From Olsenella timonensis (GTDB lineage Bacteria; Actinomycetota; Coriobacteriia; Coriobacteriales; Atopobiaceae): a DNA stretch of 64,000 bases. A model generated the notes under the pieces. The model did no database searches. It was not told where the DNA came from and saw nothing but the letters and a program-made list of their open reading frames with translations. Location: contig NZ_LT635455.1 of assembly GCF_900119915.1 (NCBI RefSeq), forward strand, positions 186,001 to 250,000, in the 5' to 3' direction. A program made the translations under genes and the position numbers. Below, piece by piece: positions 42,526 through 51,929 of the stretch. The stretch's first letter is position 1, and every line of letters starts with the position of its first letter.

Positions 42526-44169
42526 CTATCCCGCGAGTCCGCCCACCACGGATGCGAGCGCGATCACCACGCCCACGATGGACTCGCCGCCGAGCACGCC
42601 CGAGGCAACCACGATGCCGCGCTCCTCGGCGTCGTCAACGCCGCGCGCCGCGCACGCGCGGTCGTAGACCCACTTGGCGAGCGCGCCGAGCGCAGCCGTG
42701 AGCGACATGTAGAACGGCAGGTAGACGCCCAGGCCAAACATCATCGCCGGCAGTCCGAGGCAGTAGAGGGCAACGCCTCCGAGAAGCCCCGCCACGAAGG
42801 CCGGCACGCTCGGGATGCCAGACACCATCGTCGCCACGACGCTGGCCTGTGCCGAGACGAACATCTGACCCGGCCCGAAGGCCCCCGTCCCGTAGGCTCC
42901 CACGAGCGTCACGAGCACCGCCACGGCGACCACGGTGCCGAGCAGCGCCCCGATGGCCTGCCCCACCCACATGGCGCGCGGGCTCGTCCCGATGATCGAG
43001 CCGGTCTTGAAGTCGCTCATCACGTCGCCTGCCAGCCCGCATGCGACGGCGACGACGCCGGCAACGTAGAAGAGCTGGACCCGGCCCGTGTCGGAGAAGG
43101 CCGCGACGGCGAGCAGCACGATCAACCCGAAGATCTCCATCGGGTCGATGCCGGTCTGGCCAACGGACTGCGCGCTCATGATCGTGGTCACAAAGGCGAG
43201 GAGCACCACGACCACGGCGACGACCGGGCCGAGCCCGAGCCCCATGCACACGAGCAGCGCCGCCGCGGCGACCATGAGGGCGAGCACGCCGAAGTCCCGG
43301 CGGCTGCCGCGGTCCCCCTCGCCCGACCAGGCGCCGCGGCCACGGAGCACGCGCGCCGCGTGCGGCAGGATGTCCTTGAGCACCACGCCGGCGCCCGACC
43401 CCATCATGAGGCCCATGCCCAGGCTGGAGACGATCCCCTGTGCCGTCGGCACGTCCCAGAACCCGGCCGCGGACCCTCCGGCGATGATGCCGAAGTTGCC
43501 CGCCACGGCCCCCGCGAACCAGAACGCCACGGACACGCCGCCCACGAGAAAGCCCACCGAGAGCATCTGCGGCGAGTTGTAGATCGCGAAGCTCACTCCC
43601 GGGATGGGCAGCTGCGCAAGCAGCGTGGGCATCAGCCCCAGCGCGTCGCGCGCCACGCACCACAGCCCGGCCAGGCCCATGGAGCCGAAGAGGCGCCGGC
43701 CCGTGACCCCGCCCGTCTCCGTGGCCATGAGGGTCTCGGCCGCGGCGGTCCCGATGGGGTACTCGAGGTCGGACTCGTCGACGAAGCGCCGGCGGATGGC
43801 CGCCGTGCACACGAGTCCGAGCAGCGTGCCGGCGAGTGCCACGAAGAGCATCTCGACCCAGCTCACCTCGTCGGCGAGCCCGAGCATCCAGATGCCGGGG
43901 ATGGTGAAGGCGAGCCCGCCCGCAACCATGGAGCCCGCCGACATCACGATCTGGGTGACGTTCGCCTCGTTGAGGCTTCGACGGCCAAAGGCCCGCAGCA
44001 GGAACAGCGCGACGATGGAGGTGAAGATCGTGGGCCACGGCAGCGCGCCCAGCCTGAGGGCGGTGTAGACCGAGGACGCCGTGATGATGACGCAGCCGAC
44101 GCACCCGATGGCAATGCCCACGGGGCTCAGCTGCCCGCGCCAAGAGGCGCGAGAGCTCTTCTCGCTCAT
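42526..44169 (-). CDS. OPT-family oligopeptide transporter
   Basis: A 547-residue membrane protein with about 14 spans. OPT features: TALRLGALPWPTIFTSI near the N terminus, LEYPIGTAAAETL, GSGAGVVLKDIL, GLAGDVMSDFKTG and GQAIGALLGTVVAV. OPT carriers import small peptides or metal-chelates by proton symport. Start ATG 44169 follows AAGGAG; the frame is open further upstream but without similarity. It stands alone. Confidence 0.88.
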   Translation of the reverse strand: MSEKSSRASWRGQLSPVGIAIGCVGCVIITASSVYTALRLGALPWPTIFTSIVALFLLRAFGRRSLNEANVTQIVMSAGSMVAGGLAFTIPGIWMLGLADEVSWVEMLFVALAGTLLGLVCTAAIRRRFVDESDLEYPIGTAAAETLMATETGGVTGRRLFGSMGLAGLWCVARDALGLMPTLLAQLPIPGVSFAIYNSPQMLSVGFLVGGVSVAFWFAGAVAGNFGIIAGGSAAGFWDVPTAQGIVSSLGMGLMMGSGAGVVLKDILPHAARVLRGRGAWSGEGDRGSRRDFGVLALMVAAAALLVCMGLGLGPVVAVVVVLLAFVTTIMSAQSVGQTGIDPMEIFGLIVLLAVAAFSDTGRVQLFYVAGVVAVACGLAGDVMSDFKTGSIIGTSPRAMWVGQAIGALLGTVVAVAVLVTLVGAYGTGAFGPGQMFVSAQASVVATMVSGIPSVPAFVAGLLGGVALYCLGLPAMMFGLGVYLPFYMSLTAALGALAKWVYDRACAARGVDDAEERGIVVASGVLGGESIVGVVIALASVVGGLAG

Positions 44170-44281
44170 ATGTACTCCTTCGTATATCCGCTCCCCCTGA
44201 CGGGGAGTCGGGTTACGGCATGGACTGATACAGTATAGAGAACGCGAGGGACGAGATGGATGACAGGCTTTCGGAGGCCAC

Positions 44282-45070
44282 ATGAGCGACAACGCCGAGA
44301 AGAACGTGCTCGTCGTCGACGTAGGCAACACCGTGACGAGGCTCGGCCTCTTTGGCGGCGCGGGCGATCCGGGCACCTGGAGCCTCACGACGCCCGAGCG
44401 CCTCACCGCAGACGAGGCGTGGCTCATGCTCGAGGGGGTCCTCGCCGCGCTCGGGGCGGGCGCGCTCGACGGAGCCATCCTGGGCTGTGTGGTCCCGCCC
44501 CTCTCCGACGCGTGGCGCGACGCGCTCGCCCGCGTCAGCGACACGAGGCCGCTCGTCGTGGGGCCCGGGCTCAGGACCGGGGTGCGCATGCGCTACGACG
44601 ACCCCTCCGAGGTCGGGGCGGACCGCGTGGCGGACGTCGTCGCCGCCCGGGAGACCTATGGCGCCCCCGTGGTGGTGGTCGACCTCGGAACGACCACGAA
44701 CTTCGACGTCGTCGACGAGGGCGGGGCCTTCGTGGGCGGCATCATCGCGCCGGGCGTCGCGCTCGGCGCCCGCTCGCTCAGCGCCGCCGCCGCGCGCCTC
44801 CCGCTGATCGAGCTGCGCGCGCCCGCCACGGTGGTCGGCCGCAGCACCCGCGCCGCGATGGAGTCCGGCGTCGTGCTGGGGGAGGTCGCCCGCATCGACG
44901 GCCTGCTCGACGCCATCGCCGCCGAGACGGGGCTCGACGCCCCCGTCGTGCTGACGGGCGACGGGGCGCGGGAGGTGGCGGGGCTGCTGCGCCATGACGC
45001 ACGGGTCGACGACACCCTCACGCTGCGAGGCCTGTGGATGCTCTGGCGGACGAATCACCGTGAACGTTAG
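44282..45070 (+). CDS. coaX: Type III pantothenate kinase
   Basis: A 262-residue CoaX. VVDVGNTVTRLGLF is the ATP-binding N terminus, GADRVADVVAA binds pantothenate and VVDLGTTTNFDVV holds the catalytic Asp. It makes 4'-phosphopantothenate, the first step to CoA, and needs K+. The usual T in DLGTATTxD appears as GTTTNFD, a small change. A possible -10 TATAGA lies about 46 bases upstream. Followed by a long non-coding region. Confidence 0.93.
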   Translation: MSDNAEKNVLVVDVGNTVTRLGLFGGAGDPGTWSLTTPERLTADEAWLMLEGVLAALGAGALDGAILGCVVPPLSDAWRDALARVSDTRPLVVGPGLRTGVRMRYDDPSEVGADRVADVVAARETYGAPVVVVDLGTTTNFDVVDEGGAFVGGIIAPGVALGARSLSAAAARLPLIELRAPATVVGRSTRAAMESGVVLGEVARIDGLLDAIAAETGLDAPVVLTGDGAREVAGLLRHDARVDDTLTLRGLWMLWRTNHRER

Positions 45071-45465
45071 CTAAACACATCTAAACAATCTCTCAAAAAT
45101 GCGTTGAAAAGCGCATGAACAATTACTAAACAGTCCGTTTACAGGAGATTACGGGCCGCTCGGCGGAGTAGGGCGGCGACCTCCTGTAAGCAAGGCGTAA
45201 AACTAAACCATCGAAAAACAGAAGAGGGGAAAGCGCCCCATAGCTGGACCTGCGCACTTGTCGTCCTTAGTACCAGTTTAATACCTGTCGAAACGGATGT
45301 TTTGTGCGCCCAGACGCGCGAAGAGGGGGCAGTCGGAGCACGTCGGCGTTCACGGAGGAGAGGAACGTCACTGACCTAGGTAGTAAGTAAACATTTTCAG
45401 ATTGTTTACTTATGGTTTGTAGGCTGTCGTAAGACAGGACAGTGTTTTAGGAAGGGGAAAGGGAC
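45071..45465 (+). promoter_or_regulatory. 395-base leader/promoter region of the sugar importer operon
   Basis: No gene. CTAAACA occurs three times (from 45072, 45082 and 45127). TTACAGGAG (45139-45147) pairs perfectly with CTCCTGTAA (45181-45189) around a 33-base GC-rich stretch. Nearer the gene, AAGTAAACA (45385-45393) and TGTTTACTT (45403-45411) form a perfect 9-bp dyad with a 9-base spacer, the likely operator. The stem and the CTAAACA boxes are far upstream and may mark a structured leader or further binding sites. Confidence 0.6.
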
Positions 45466-46473
45466 ATGAGCATTTCGAGAAGGAACTTCCTGAAGGGCGC
45501 CGGTCTCGCTGGTGGCACGCTCGCGCTCGTCGGCTGCGGCGGTGGCGGCAACGACGCCGCGACCACCGACGAGGGCACCGATCAGGCCAGCGGCGAGCTC
45601 ATCTCCGTCGGCATCATCAACAACGACCCGAACGAGTCCGGCTACCGCACCGCCAACGACAAGGACATGAAGGAGACCTTCACTGAGGAGAACGGCTTCG
45701 CGGCCGAGTTCGCCTACAGCATGAAGAACGAGGAGCAGATCGCCTCCGCGCAGCAGTTCATCCAGAACGGCGTGAAGTACCTGCTCGTCTCCGCCGCCGA
45801 CACCGCCGGCTGGGACACTCCGCTCCAGGACGCCCAGGACGCCGGCACCCAGACCATCCTGTTCGACCGCGTCGTCGACGCCCCCGAGGACCTCTACGTC
45901 GCCGCCGTCGTCTCCGACATGGACGCCGAGGGCCAGACCGCCGTTGACTGGCTGACCGACCAGGGCCTCGACGAGTACAACATCATCCACATCCAGGGCG
46001 TCATGGGCTCCGCCGCCCAGGTCGGCCGCACCGGCGCCCTCGACGACGCCGTCGCCGCCAACGGCTGGAACCTCGTCGTCCAGCAGACCGCCGACTGGAA
46101 CGCCGAGACCGCCCAGCAGATCACCCAGTCCGTGATCGACTCCGGCCAGTCCTTCAACGTCATCTACGCCGAGAACGACGACATGGCTCGTGGCGCCGTG
46201 GCCGCCCTCGATGCCGCCGGCATCACCCACGGCAAGGACGGAGACGTCATCATCATGGGCTTCGACCACAACACGTGGGCCCTCGAGGAGGTCTTGAACG
46301 GCAACTGGAACTACGACGGCCAGTGCAACCCCTACCAGGCCTCCACGATCCTCGACATCATCAACACCCTCGAGGAGGGCGGCACCATCGAGGAGAAGAC
46401 CGTCATCATGGAAGAGGGCTACGCCGACTGCGACACCATCACCCAGGAGTACATCGACGAGAACGGCATCTAA
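45466..46473 (+). CDS. Sugar ABC transporter substrate-binding lipoprotein (YtfQ-like)
   Basis: A 335-residue periplasmic-binding-protein-like lipoprotein. The Tat-like SRRNFLKGAGLAGGT leads to lipobox LVGC. The mature type I binding fold (VGIINNDPNESGYRTAND, NGVKYLLVSAADTAGWDT, FDRVVDAPEDLY, GFDHNTWALEEVL) matches the YtfQ galactofuranose/arabinose/ribose-binding group. It opens an operon with ATPase and two permeases. Genes for L-arabinose use follow, so arabinose or an arabinose-containing sugar is the likely ligand. RBS AAGGGGAAAGGG. Confidence 0.9.
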   Translation: MSISRRNFLKGAGLAGGTLALVGCGGGGNDAATTDEGTDQASGELISVGIINNDPNESGYRTANDKDMKETFTEENGFAAEFAYSMKNEEQIASAQQFIQNGVKYLLVSAADTAGWDTPLQDAQDAGTQTILFDRVVDAPEDLYVAAVVSDMDAEGQTAVDWLTDQGLDEYNIIHIQGVMGSAAQVGRTGALDDAVAANGWNLVVQQTADWNAETAQQITQSVIDSGQSFNVIYAENDDMARGAVAALDAAGITHGKDGDVIIMGFDHNTWALEEVLNGNWNYDGQCNPYQASTILDIINTLEEGGTIEEKTVIMEEGYADCDTITQEYIDENGI

Positions 46474-46510
46474 GCCGCCTCGATAGCCTCATGGCTGACT
46501 GAGATCGCTC

Positions 46511-46553
46511 AAGGGGCACGGCGCGACTGAACAACGTCGGTGCCGTGCCCCTT
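46511..46553 (+). repeat. Intercistronic stem-loop after the binding-protein gene
   Basis: AAGGGGCACGGC (46511-46522) is perfectly complementary to GCCGTGCCCCTT (46542-46553). It lies between the binding protein and the ATPase and lacks a proper T run, so it more likely protects or partly terminates the upstream message. Confidence 0.8.
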
Positions 46554-46579
46554 CCCATGAACAAGGAGGTGAACTACCG

Positions 46580-48097
46580 GTGAACGAGAACCATCTCGTT
46601 GAGATGCGTGGCATCTGCAAGTACTTCCCTGGCGTGAAGGCGCTGCAGAACGTCGACTTCACGCTGCGCCCGGGCGAGGTCCATGCCCTCATGGGCGAGA
46701 ACGGCGCGGGCAAGTCCACGCTCATCAAGGTTCTGACCGGCGTTTACGAGAAGGACGGCGGTGACATCTACCTCCAGGGCAACGATGGCGCCGTCTCCAT
46801 CCGCTCGCCGCAGGATGCCCAGGACCTGGGCATCGCCACGGTGTACCAGGAGATCACGCTCTGCCCCAACCTCACGGTGGCGGAGAACATGTACATCGGC
46901 CGCGGCCACAAGAAGACCGAGAACTGGAAGAAGATGTACGCCGACGCGGACGCCATTCTCCAGAACCTCGGCATCCCCGTCAGCGCCAAGCAGCAGCTCG
47001 GCAGCTGCTCGATCGCCATGCAGCAGATGGTGGCCATCGCGCGCGCGGTGGACATGGACTGCAAGGTGCTCATCCTCGACGAGCCCACCTCGTCGCTCGA
47101 CGAGTCCGAGGTCGAGAAGCTCTTCGGCATGATGCGCCAGCTCAAGGAGCGCGGCGTCGGCATCGTCTTCGTCACGCACTTCCTCGACCAGGTCTATGAG
47201 ATCTGCGACCGCATCACCGTCATGCGCGACGGCCAGCTCGTCGGCGAGTACGAGATCGAGAAGATGCCCCGCGTCGACCTCGTCGCCGCCATGCTCGGCA
47301 AGCAGATGGATGACATGGCCGACATCAAGGGCGACTACACGACCTACTCCGACGAGGACGCCGACGAGCTCGTCTACGAGGCGGAGCAACTCAAAAGCAA
47401 CGCCGCCGTCTACCCCTTCGACTTCCACATCAAGAAGGGCGAGGTCACGGGCTTCACGGGTCTTCTCGGTTCCGGTCGCTCCGAGTGCGTGCGCGCCATC
47501 TTTGGCGCCGACCGCGTGACGGGCGGCAAGGTCAAGAAGGCCGGCAAGGACGTCAAGATCACCAAGCCGCTCGACGCCATGAAGCAGGGCATCGCCTACC
47601 TGCCCGAGGACCGCAAGGGCGACGGCATCATCGGCGACCTCTCGGTGCGCGAGAACATCATCCTCGCCGCCCAGGTGCTCCGCGGCTTTGTCAAGCCCTT
47701 CTCCAAGGCCGAGACCTACAAGATCGCCGACGAGTACATCAAGCTCCTCGACATCAAGACGGCGTCCGCCGACACGCCGATCGCGTCGCTCTCGGGCGGC
47801 AACCAGCAGAAGGTCATCCTGGCGCGCTGGCTCTTCACGCACCCGGACTACCTGATCCTCGACGAGCCCACGCGTGGCATCGACATCGGCACCAAGGTCG
47901 ACATCCAGAAGCTCGTCCTGCAGCTCGCCTCGGAGGGCATGAGCGTCACGTTCATCTCCTCCGAGCTCGACGAGATGATCCGCACCTGCTCGCGTCTCGT
48001 CGTCATGCGCGACCGCCACGTGGTCGGAGAGCTCACGGGCGACGACCTCAACCAGAACAAGATCATGAGCACCATCGCGGGAGGTGAGGCAAAGTGA
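46580..48097 (+). CDS. Sugar ABC transporter ATPase, tandem domains (YtfR/MglA-like)
   Basis: A 505-residue protein with two ABC domains, as in MglA, RbsA and YtfR. The first has Walker A GENGAGKST, YQEITLCPNLTVAENM and LDEPTSSLDE; the second has the degenerate Walker A GLLGSGRSE typical of the family, ALGGNQQK-like LSGGNQQKVILARW and LDEPTRGIDIG. Starts at GTG 46580 after AAGGAGGTG. Overlaps the next gene by 4 bases. Confidence 0.93.
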   Translation: MNENHLVEMRGICKYFPGVKALQNVDFTLRPGEVHALMGENGAGKSTLIKVLTGVYEKDGGDIYLQGNDGAVSIRSPQDAQDLGIATVYQEITLCPNLTVAENMYIGRGHKKTENWKKMYADADAILQNLGIPVSAKQQLGSCSIAMQQMVAIARAVDMDCKVLILDEPTSSLDESEVEKLFGMMRQLKERGVGIVFVTHFLDQVYEICDRITVMRDGQLVGEYEIEKMPRVDLVAAMLGKQMDDMADIKGDYTTYSDEDADELVYEAEQLKSNAAVYPFDFHIKKGEVTGFTGLLGSGRSECVRAIFGADRVTGGKVKKAGKDVKITKPLDAMKQGIAYLPEDRKGDGIIGDLSVRENIILAAQVLRGFVKPFSKAETYKIADEYIKLLDIKTASADTPIASLSGGNQQKVILARWLFTHPDYLILDEPTRGIDIGTKVDIQKLVLQLASEGMSVTFISSELDEMIRTCSRLVVMRDRHVVGELTGDDLNQNKIMSTIAGGEAK

Positions 48098-49191
48098 CGA
48101 TCGAGAAGAACAAGGAGGACAACGTCCTCAAGCGGCTGCTGCATAGCCAGATGATCATCCCGATCGCGGCGCTCCTCGCGCTCGTCGTGTTCAACCTCGT
48201 CGCTGACCCGTCGTTCTTCGCCATTACGCTCGGCCAGGACAGCGCCGGGAACCCGGTCCTCTCGGGCCAGCTGATCTCCATCCTCAACAACGGCTCCGAG
48301 CTGGCCATCCTGGCAATCGGCATGACGCTCGTCACGGCGGCCACGGGCGGGCAGGACATCTCCGTCGGCGCCACCATCGCCGTGGCCGGCTCGGCCATGC
48401 TCGCCATGCTCTGCGGGGGCAACATGCGCCCGGAGGCCCTTGCGGTGCCGATCATCGTCGCCTTTGCGGTCGGCGTGCTCGTCGGCATGGTCTGCGGCGC
48501 GTTCAACGGCGTCATGGTCGCCGTCTTCAAGGTCCAGCCGATGGTCGCCACGCTGATCCTCTACACGGCCGGCCGCTCCATCGCCGCCTGGATCAACAAC
48601 AACGCCCTGCCGATCATCCCGGCGGACACCGGCTTCGGCATCTTCGGCGGGTTCATCCCCGGCATCCCGGTGCCCACGCCTGTGTTCATCGCCATCGCCT
48701 GCTTCGTGGTCATCTTCCTCGTGCTCAAGTTCACGAGCCTGGGCCTCTACGTCCAGTCCGTGGGCATCAACGAGCGCGCCGCCCGCCTCAACGGCCTCAA
48801 CCCCACGTTCATCAAGTGGCTGACGTTCGTCATCCTCGGCGTGTGCGTGGCCGTGGCCGCCCTCATCAAGGTGAGCCGCATCTCCACGATCAACTACCAG
48901 ACGATCGCGGCCGACATCGAGATGGACGCCATCCTGGCCGTCGCCCTCGGCGGCAACGCCCTGTCCGGCGGCAAGTTCAACATGGGCTCCTCCATCCTCG
49001 GCGCCTACGTGATCCAGTTCCTCACCACCACGCTCTACAAGTTCAACGTCGCCTCCGCCGCCCTTCCGGCGTACAAGGCCGTCGTCGTCATCGCCCTCGT
49101 GGTGCTGAGCGCCCCGATCGTGCGCGACAAGCTCTCCGCGCTGTGGAAGAAGTTCCGCAGCCCCAAGACCGAAGTGGAGGTGGCGAAATAA
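48094..49191 (+). CDS. Sugar ABC transporter permease (YtfT-like)
   Basis: A 365-residue permease of the BPD_transp_2/RbsC family with about ten spans. GQDISVGATIAVAGS, FNGVMVAVFKVQPMVATL, GINERAARLNGLN and ALGGNALSGGKFNMGSS are family motifs. Start GTG 48094 overlaps the ATPase stop. A second permease follows one base after its stop, so the importer is a heterodimer as in the YtfT-YjfF system. Confidence 0.92.
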   Translation: MTIEKNKEDNVLKRLLHSQMIIPIAALLALVVFNLVADPSFFAITLGQDSAGNPVLSGQLISILNNGSELAILAIGMTLVTAATGGQDISVGATIAVAGSAMLAMLCGGNMRPEALAVPIIVAFAVGVLVGMVCGAFNGVMVAVFKVQPMVATLILYTAGRSIAAWINNNALPIIPADTGFGIFGGFIPGIPVPTPVFIAIACFVVIFLVLKFTSLGLYVQSVGINERAARLNGLNPTFIKWLTFVILGVCVAVAALIKVSRISTINYQTIAADIEMDAILAVALGGNALSGGKFNMGSSILGAYVIQFLTTTLYKFNVASAALPAYKAVVVIALVVLSAPIVRDKLSALWKKFRSPKTEVEVAK

Positions 49192-49192
49192 G

Positions 49193-50224
49193 ATGGCAGA
49201 GCTCAAGAAGGCTGTTGGTAAGCGCAGCATCACCGATACGAACCTCCTGCTTACCATTACTATCGTCGTGTTCGCCGCCATGTACCTCTTTGCCATGTTC
49301 GGACTCGGACGCGGCTTCCTGCGCTGGCAGACGTTCTTCAACATCCTCAACACCAACGCGTCGCTCATCATCACGGCCATCGGCCTGTCGATCGTCATGA
49401 TCTGCGGCAGCATCGACATCTCAGTCGGCGGCGTGGTGGGCCTCGTGACCATGTGCTGCGCGGTGAACCTCGACTACCAGGGCGGCGATCCCGTCACGGC
49501 GCTCGCCATCGCCCTCTGCATCGGCCTCGCGTTCGGCGTGGTTCAGGGCTTCCTGGTGGCGTATCTGGAGATCCAGCCGTTCATCGTCACGCTCGCAGGC
49601 ATGTTCTTCGCCCGCGGCCTGACCACGATCATCCACGCCGAGCCCTTCAACGTGCAGAACGAGGCGTTCCTCGCCCTCAAGGACACGCGCATCACGATTC
49701 CGTTCCTCGGGTCTCTTAATAACTCGGGCAACTTCACGCCCGCCTACATGGAGATCGGCGTCGCCGTGGCGCTCGTCCTCGTGGTCCTGGCGTTCGTGCT
49801 GCTGCGCTGGACGAGCCTGGGCCGCAGCTTCTACGCCCTCGGCGGCAACCGCCAGAGCGCCCTCATGCTCGGCATCAACACCAAGCGCTCGCTGTTCCTC
49901 GCGCACCTGATCAGCGGCCTGCTCGCGGGCATCGCCGGCTACGTCTACATCATGCACTCCGCCTCCGGCGCCGTCACCAACGCCGATGGCATGGAGATGA
50001 ACGCCATCGCGGCGTCCATCATCGGCGGAACGATGCTCTCCGGCGGCGTGGGCAACATCATCGGCACGTTCTTCGGCGTGCTGTCCCTCGGCACCATCCA
50101 GAACATCGTCTCCTCCGCCGGCTTCACCGACGCCTGGTGGGCCAAGATCACCGTCGCTGCGATGATCTGCCTGTTCCTGGTCATCCAGAGCATCGTGCTG
50201 GCCCGCAAGAAGCAGGTCGAGTGA
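49193..50224 (+). CDS. Sugar ABC transporter permease (YjfF-like)
   Basis: A 343-residue permease with about ten spans. CGSIDISVGGVVGLVTM, FLVAYLEIQPFIVTLAGMFF, GGNRQSALMLGIN and GGTMLSGGVGNIIGT are typical. It completes the importer. The stop is 113 bases before araA. Confidence 0.92.
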   Translation: MAELKKAVGKRSITDTNLLLTITIVVFAAMYLFAMFGLGRGFLRWQTFFNILNTNASLIITAIGLSIVMICGSIDISVGGVVGLVTMCCAVNLDYQGGDPVTALAIALCIGLAFGVVQGFLVAYLEIQPFIVTLAGMFFARGLTTIIHAEPFNVQNEAFLALKDTRITIPFLGSLNNSGNFTPAYMEIGVAVALVLVVLAFVLLRWTSLGRSFYALGGNRQSALMLGINTKRSLFLAHLISGLLAGIAGYVYIMHSASGAVTNADGMEMNAIAASIIGGTMLSGGVGNIIGTFFGVLSLGTIQNIVSSAGFTDAWWAKITVAAMICLFLVIQSIVLARKKQVE

Positions 50225-50336
50225 CGACCCCAGGTCCCCTGTGGGGAGCTTGCGCTCCCGCGTGAGCTCCCCCTTTCCCTCCCCGGCGCACCCCGCAGAC
50301 GTGTTCATGCCCTCTCACCTCCAGAAAGGATCAGGC

Positions 50337-51833
50337 ATGCTTGAGATAAGGAAGTACCGCTTCTACTTCTGCCCGTGCACCCAGGACCTCTACGGTGACG
50401 AGGTGCTCCAGCATGTGGCTGAGCACTCTGCCGAGGTCGTCGCCGCGCTCAACGCCTCCGACAAGATTCCCTTCGAGGTGGTGCTCAAGCCCAACCTCCT
50501 CACGAGCGACGTGATCCAGGCCACCTTCAACGAGGCCAACATGGACCCCGACTGTGCGGGCATCATCACCTGGGCGCACACCTTCTCGCCGTCCAAGAAC
50601 TACATCGCCGGCCTGCGCGACCTGCGCAAGCCGCTGTGCCAGTTCGCGACGCAGTACAACGAGGAGATCCCGTACGACACCATCGACATGGACTTCATGA
50701 ACGAGAACCAGGCCGCGCACGGCGAGCGCGAGCTCGGGCACATCTTCGCCCGCATGCGCTGGGACCACAAGGTGGTCTTCGGCTACTGGAAGGACGAGTC
50801 CGTCGTCGCCGAGCTCGGCGCGTGGATGCGCGTCGCCGTGGGCGTGAACGAGTCCCGCAACATCCGCGTCTGCCGCTTCGCCGACACGATGCGCAACGTC
50901 GCGGTCACCGACGGCGACAAGGTCGAGGCGCAGCAGGTCTTTGGGTGGACCGTGGACGCCTGGCCTGTGAACGAGCTCGTGCCGTACGTCGACGCGGTCA
51001 CGCCCGCCGAGGTGAAGGCCCTCACCGACGAGTACTACGACACCTACGACCTCGTGCTCGACGGTCGCGACCCCGCCGAGTTCCGCGCTCACGTGGAGGT
51101 CCAGGCCGCCCAGGAGATCGGCATCGAGCGCTTCCTCACGGAGCACAACTACAACGCCTTCTCCGACCACTTCGGCGACCTCGGCGGCCTCAGGCAGCTC
51201 CCGTCGCTCGCCATCCAGCGCCTCATGCAGAAGGGCTACGGATTTGGCCCCGAGGGCGACTGGAAGACCCCGGCGATGGTGCGCCTCATGAAGGTCATGA
51301 CCGCCGGCGACCCGAACGCCAAGGGCTCCGCCCTCATGGAGGACTACACCTACAACCTGGTCCCGGGCAAGGAGGGCATCCTCGAGTCCCACATGGCGGA
51401 GGTCGACCCCTCCATGGCCGACGGCAAGGTCGCCATCCGCGCCACGCCGCTCTCCATGGGCGACCGCGAGGACCCCGCGCGCCTGATCTTCACCTCCAAG
51501 ACCGGACCCGCGATCGCCACGTCCCTGATCGACCTGGGCAACCGCTTCCGCCTGATCGTCCAGGACGTGGACTGCAAGAAGGTCGAGAAGCCCATGCCGA
51601 TGCTCCCCACCGGCACCATGTTCTGGACCCCGCGCCCCAACCTCAAGGTGGGCACCGAGGCCTGGATCTACGCGGGCGGCGCGCACCACACGGCGGTCTC
51701 CTTCGACCTCACGGCCGACCAGATGGTCGACTGGGCGGATGCCATGGGCATCGAGTGCGTGGTCATCGACGCCAACACCAACATCCGCGACTTCAAGCGC
51801 GACCTCAGGCTCGGCGAGGTCTACTACCGCTAG
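50337..51833 (+). CDS. araA: L-arabinose isomerase
   Basis: A 498-residue enzyme, normal length for AraA, converting L-arabinose to L-ribulose. The metal site residues appear in GPEGDWKT, MEDYTYNLVPG, ESHMAEVDPS and YAGGAHHTAVS, matching the two Glu and two His ligands of AraA. The N-terminal CPCTQDLYGDEVLQHVAEHS is also typical. Start ATG 50337 after AAAGGATC. It lies behind the importer genes and before a terminator. Confidence 0.9.
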   Translation: MLEIRKYRFYFCPCTQDLYGDEVLQHVAEHSAEVVAALNASDKIPFEVVLKPNLLTSDVIQATFNEANMDPDCAGIITWAHTFSPSKNYIAGLRDLRKPLCQFATQYNEEIPYDTIDMDFMNENQAAHGERELGHIFARMRWDHKVVFGYWKDESVVAELGAWMRVAVGVNESRNIRVCRFADTMRNVAVTDGDKVEAQQVFGWTVDAWPVNELVPYVDAVTPAEVKALTDEYYDTYDLVLDGRDPAEFRAHVEVQAAQEIGIERFLTEHNYNAFSDHFGDLGGLRQLPSLAIQRLMQKGYGFGPEGDWKTPAMVRLMKVMTAGDPNAKGSALMEDYTYNLVPGKEGILESHMAEVDPSMADGKVAIRATPLSMGDREDPARLIFTSKTGPAIATSLIDLGNRFRLIVQDVDCKKVEKPMPMLPTGTMFWTPRPNLKVGTEAWIYAGGAHHTAVSFDLTADQMVDWADAMGIECVVIDANTNIRDFKRDLRLGEVYYR

Positions 51834-51876
51834 GGGCGCCCCGCGCGAGAGCGCACGTCACAGGTTTGAGAATCGT

Positions 51877-51909
51877 GGCGGCCGAGTCCCCTGGGCGCGG
51901 CCGCCTTTT
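51877..51909 (+). terminator. Intrinsic terminator after araA
   Basis: GGCGGCCG (51877-51884) pairs with CGGCCGCC (51898-51905), followed by TTTT. It stands 20 bases before the kinase start, so it may attenuate rather than end the transcript. Confidence 0.75.
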
Positions 51910-51929
51910 ACACAGATAGGATGAGAGCC

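Noticed and set aside
45139-45189. A named riboswitch before the sugar importer
   Set aside because: The closing stem is clear but no conserved core of a known class could be recognised, so it is reported only as a structured region.
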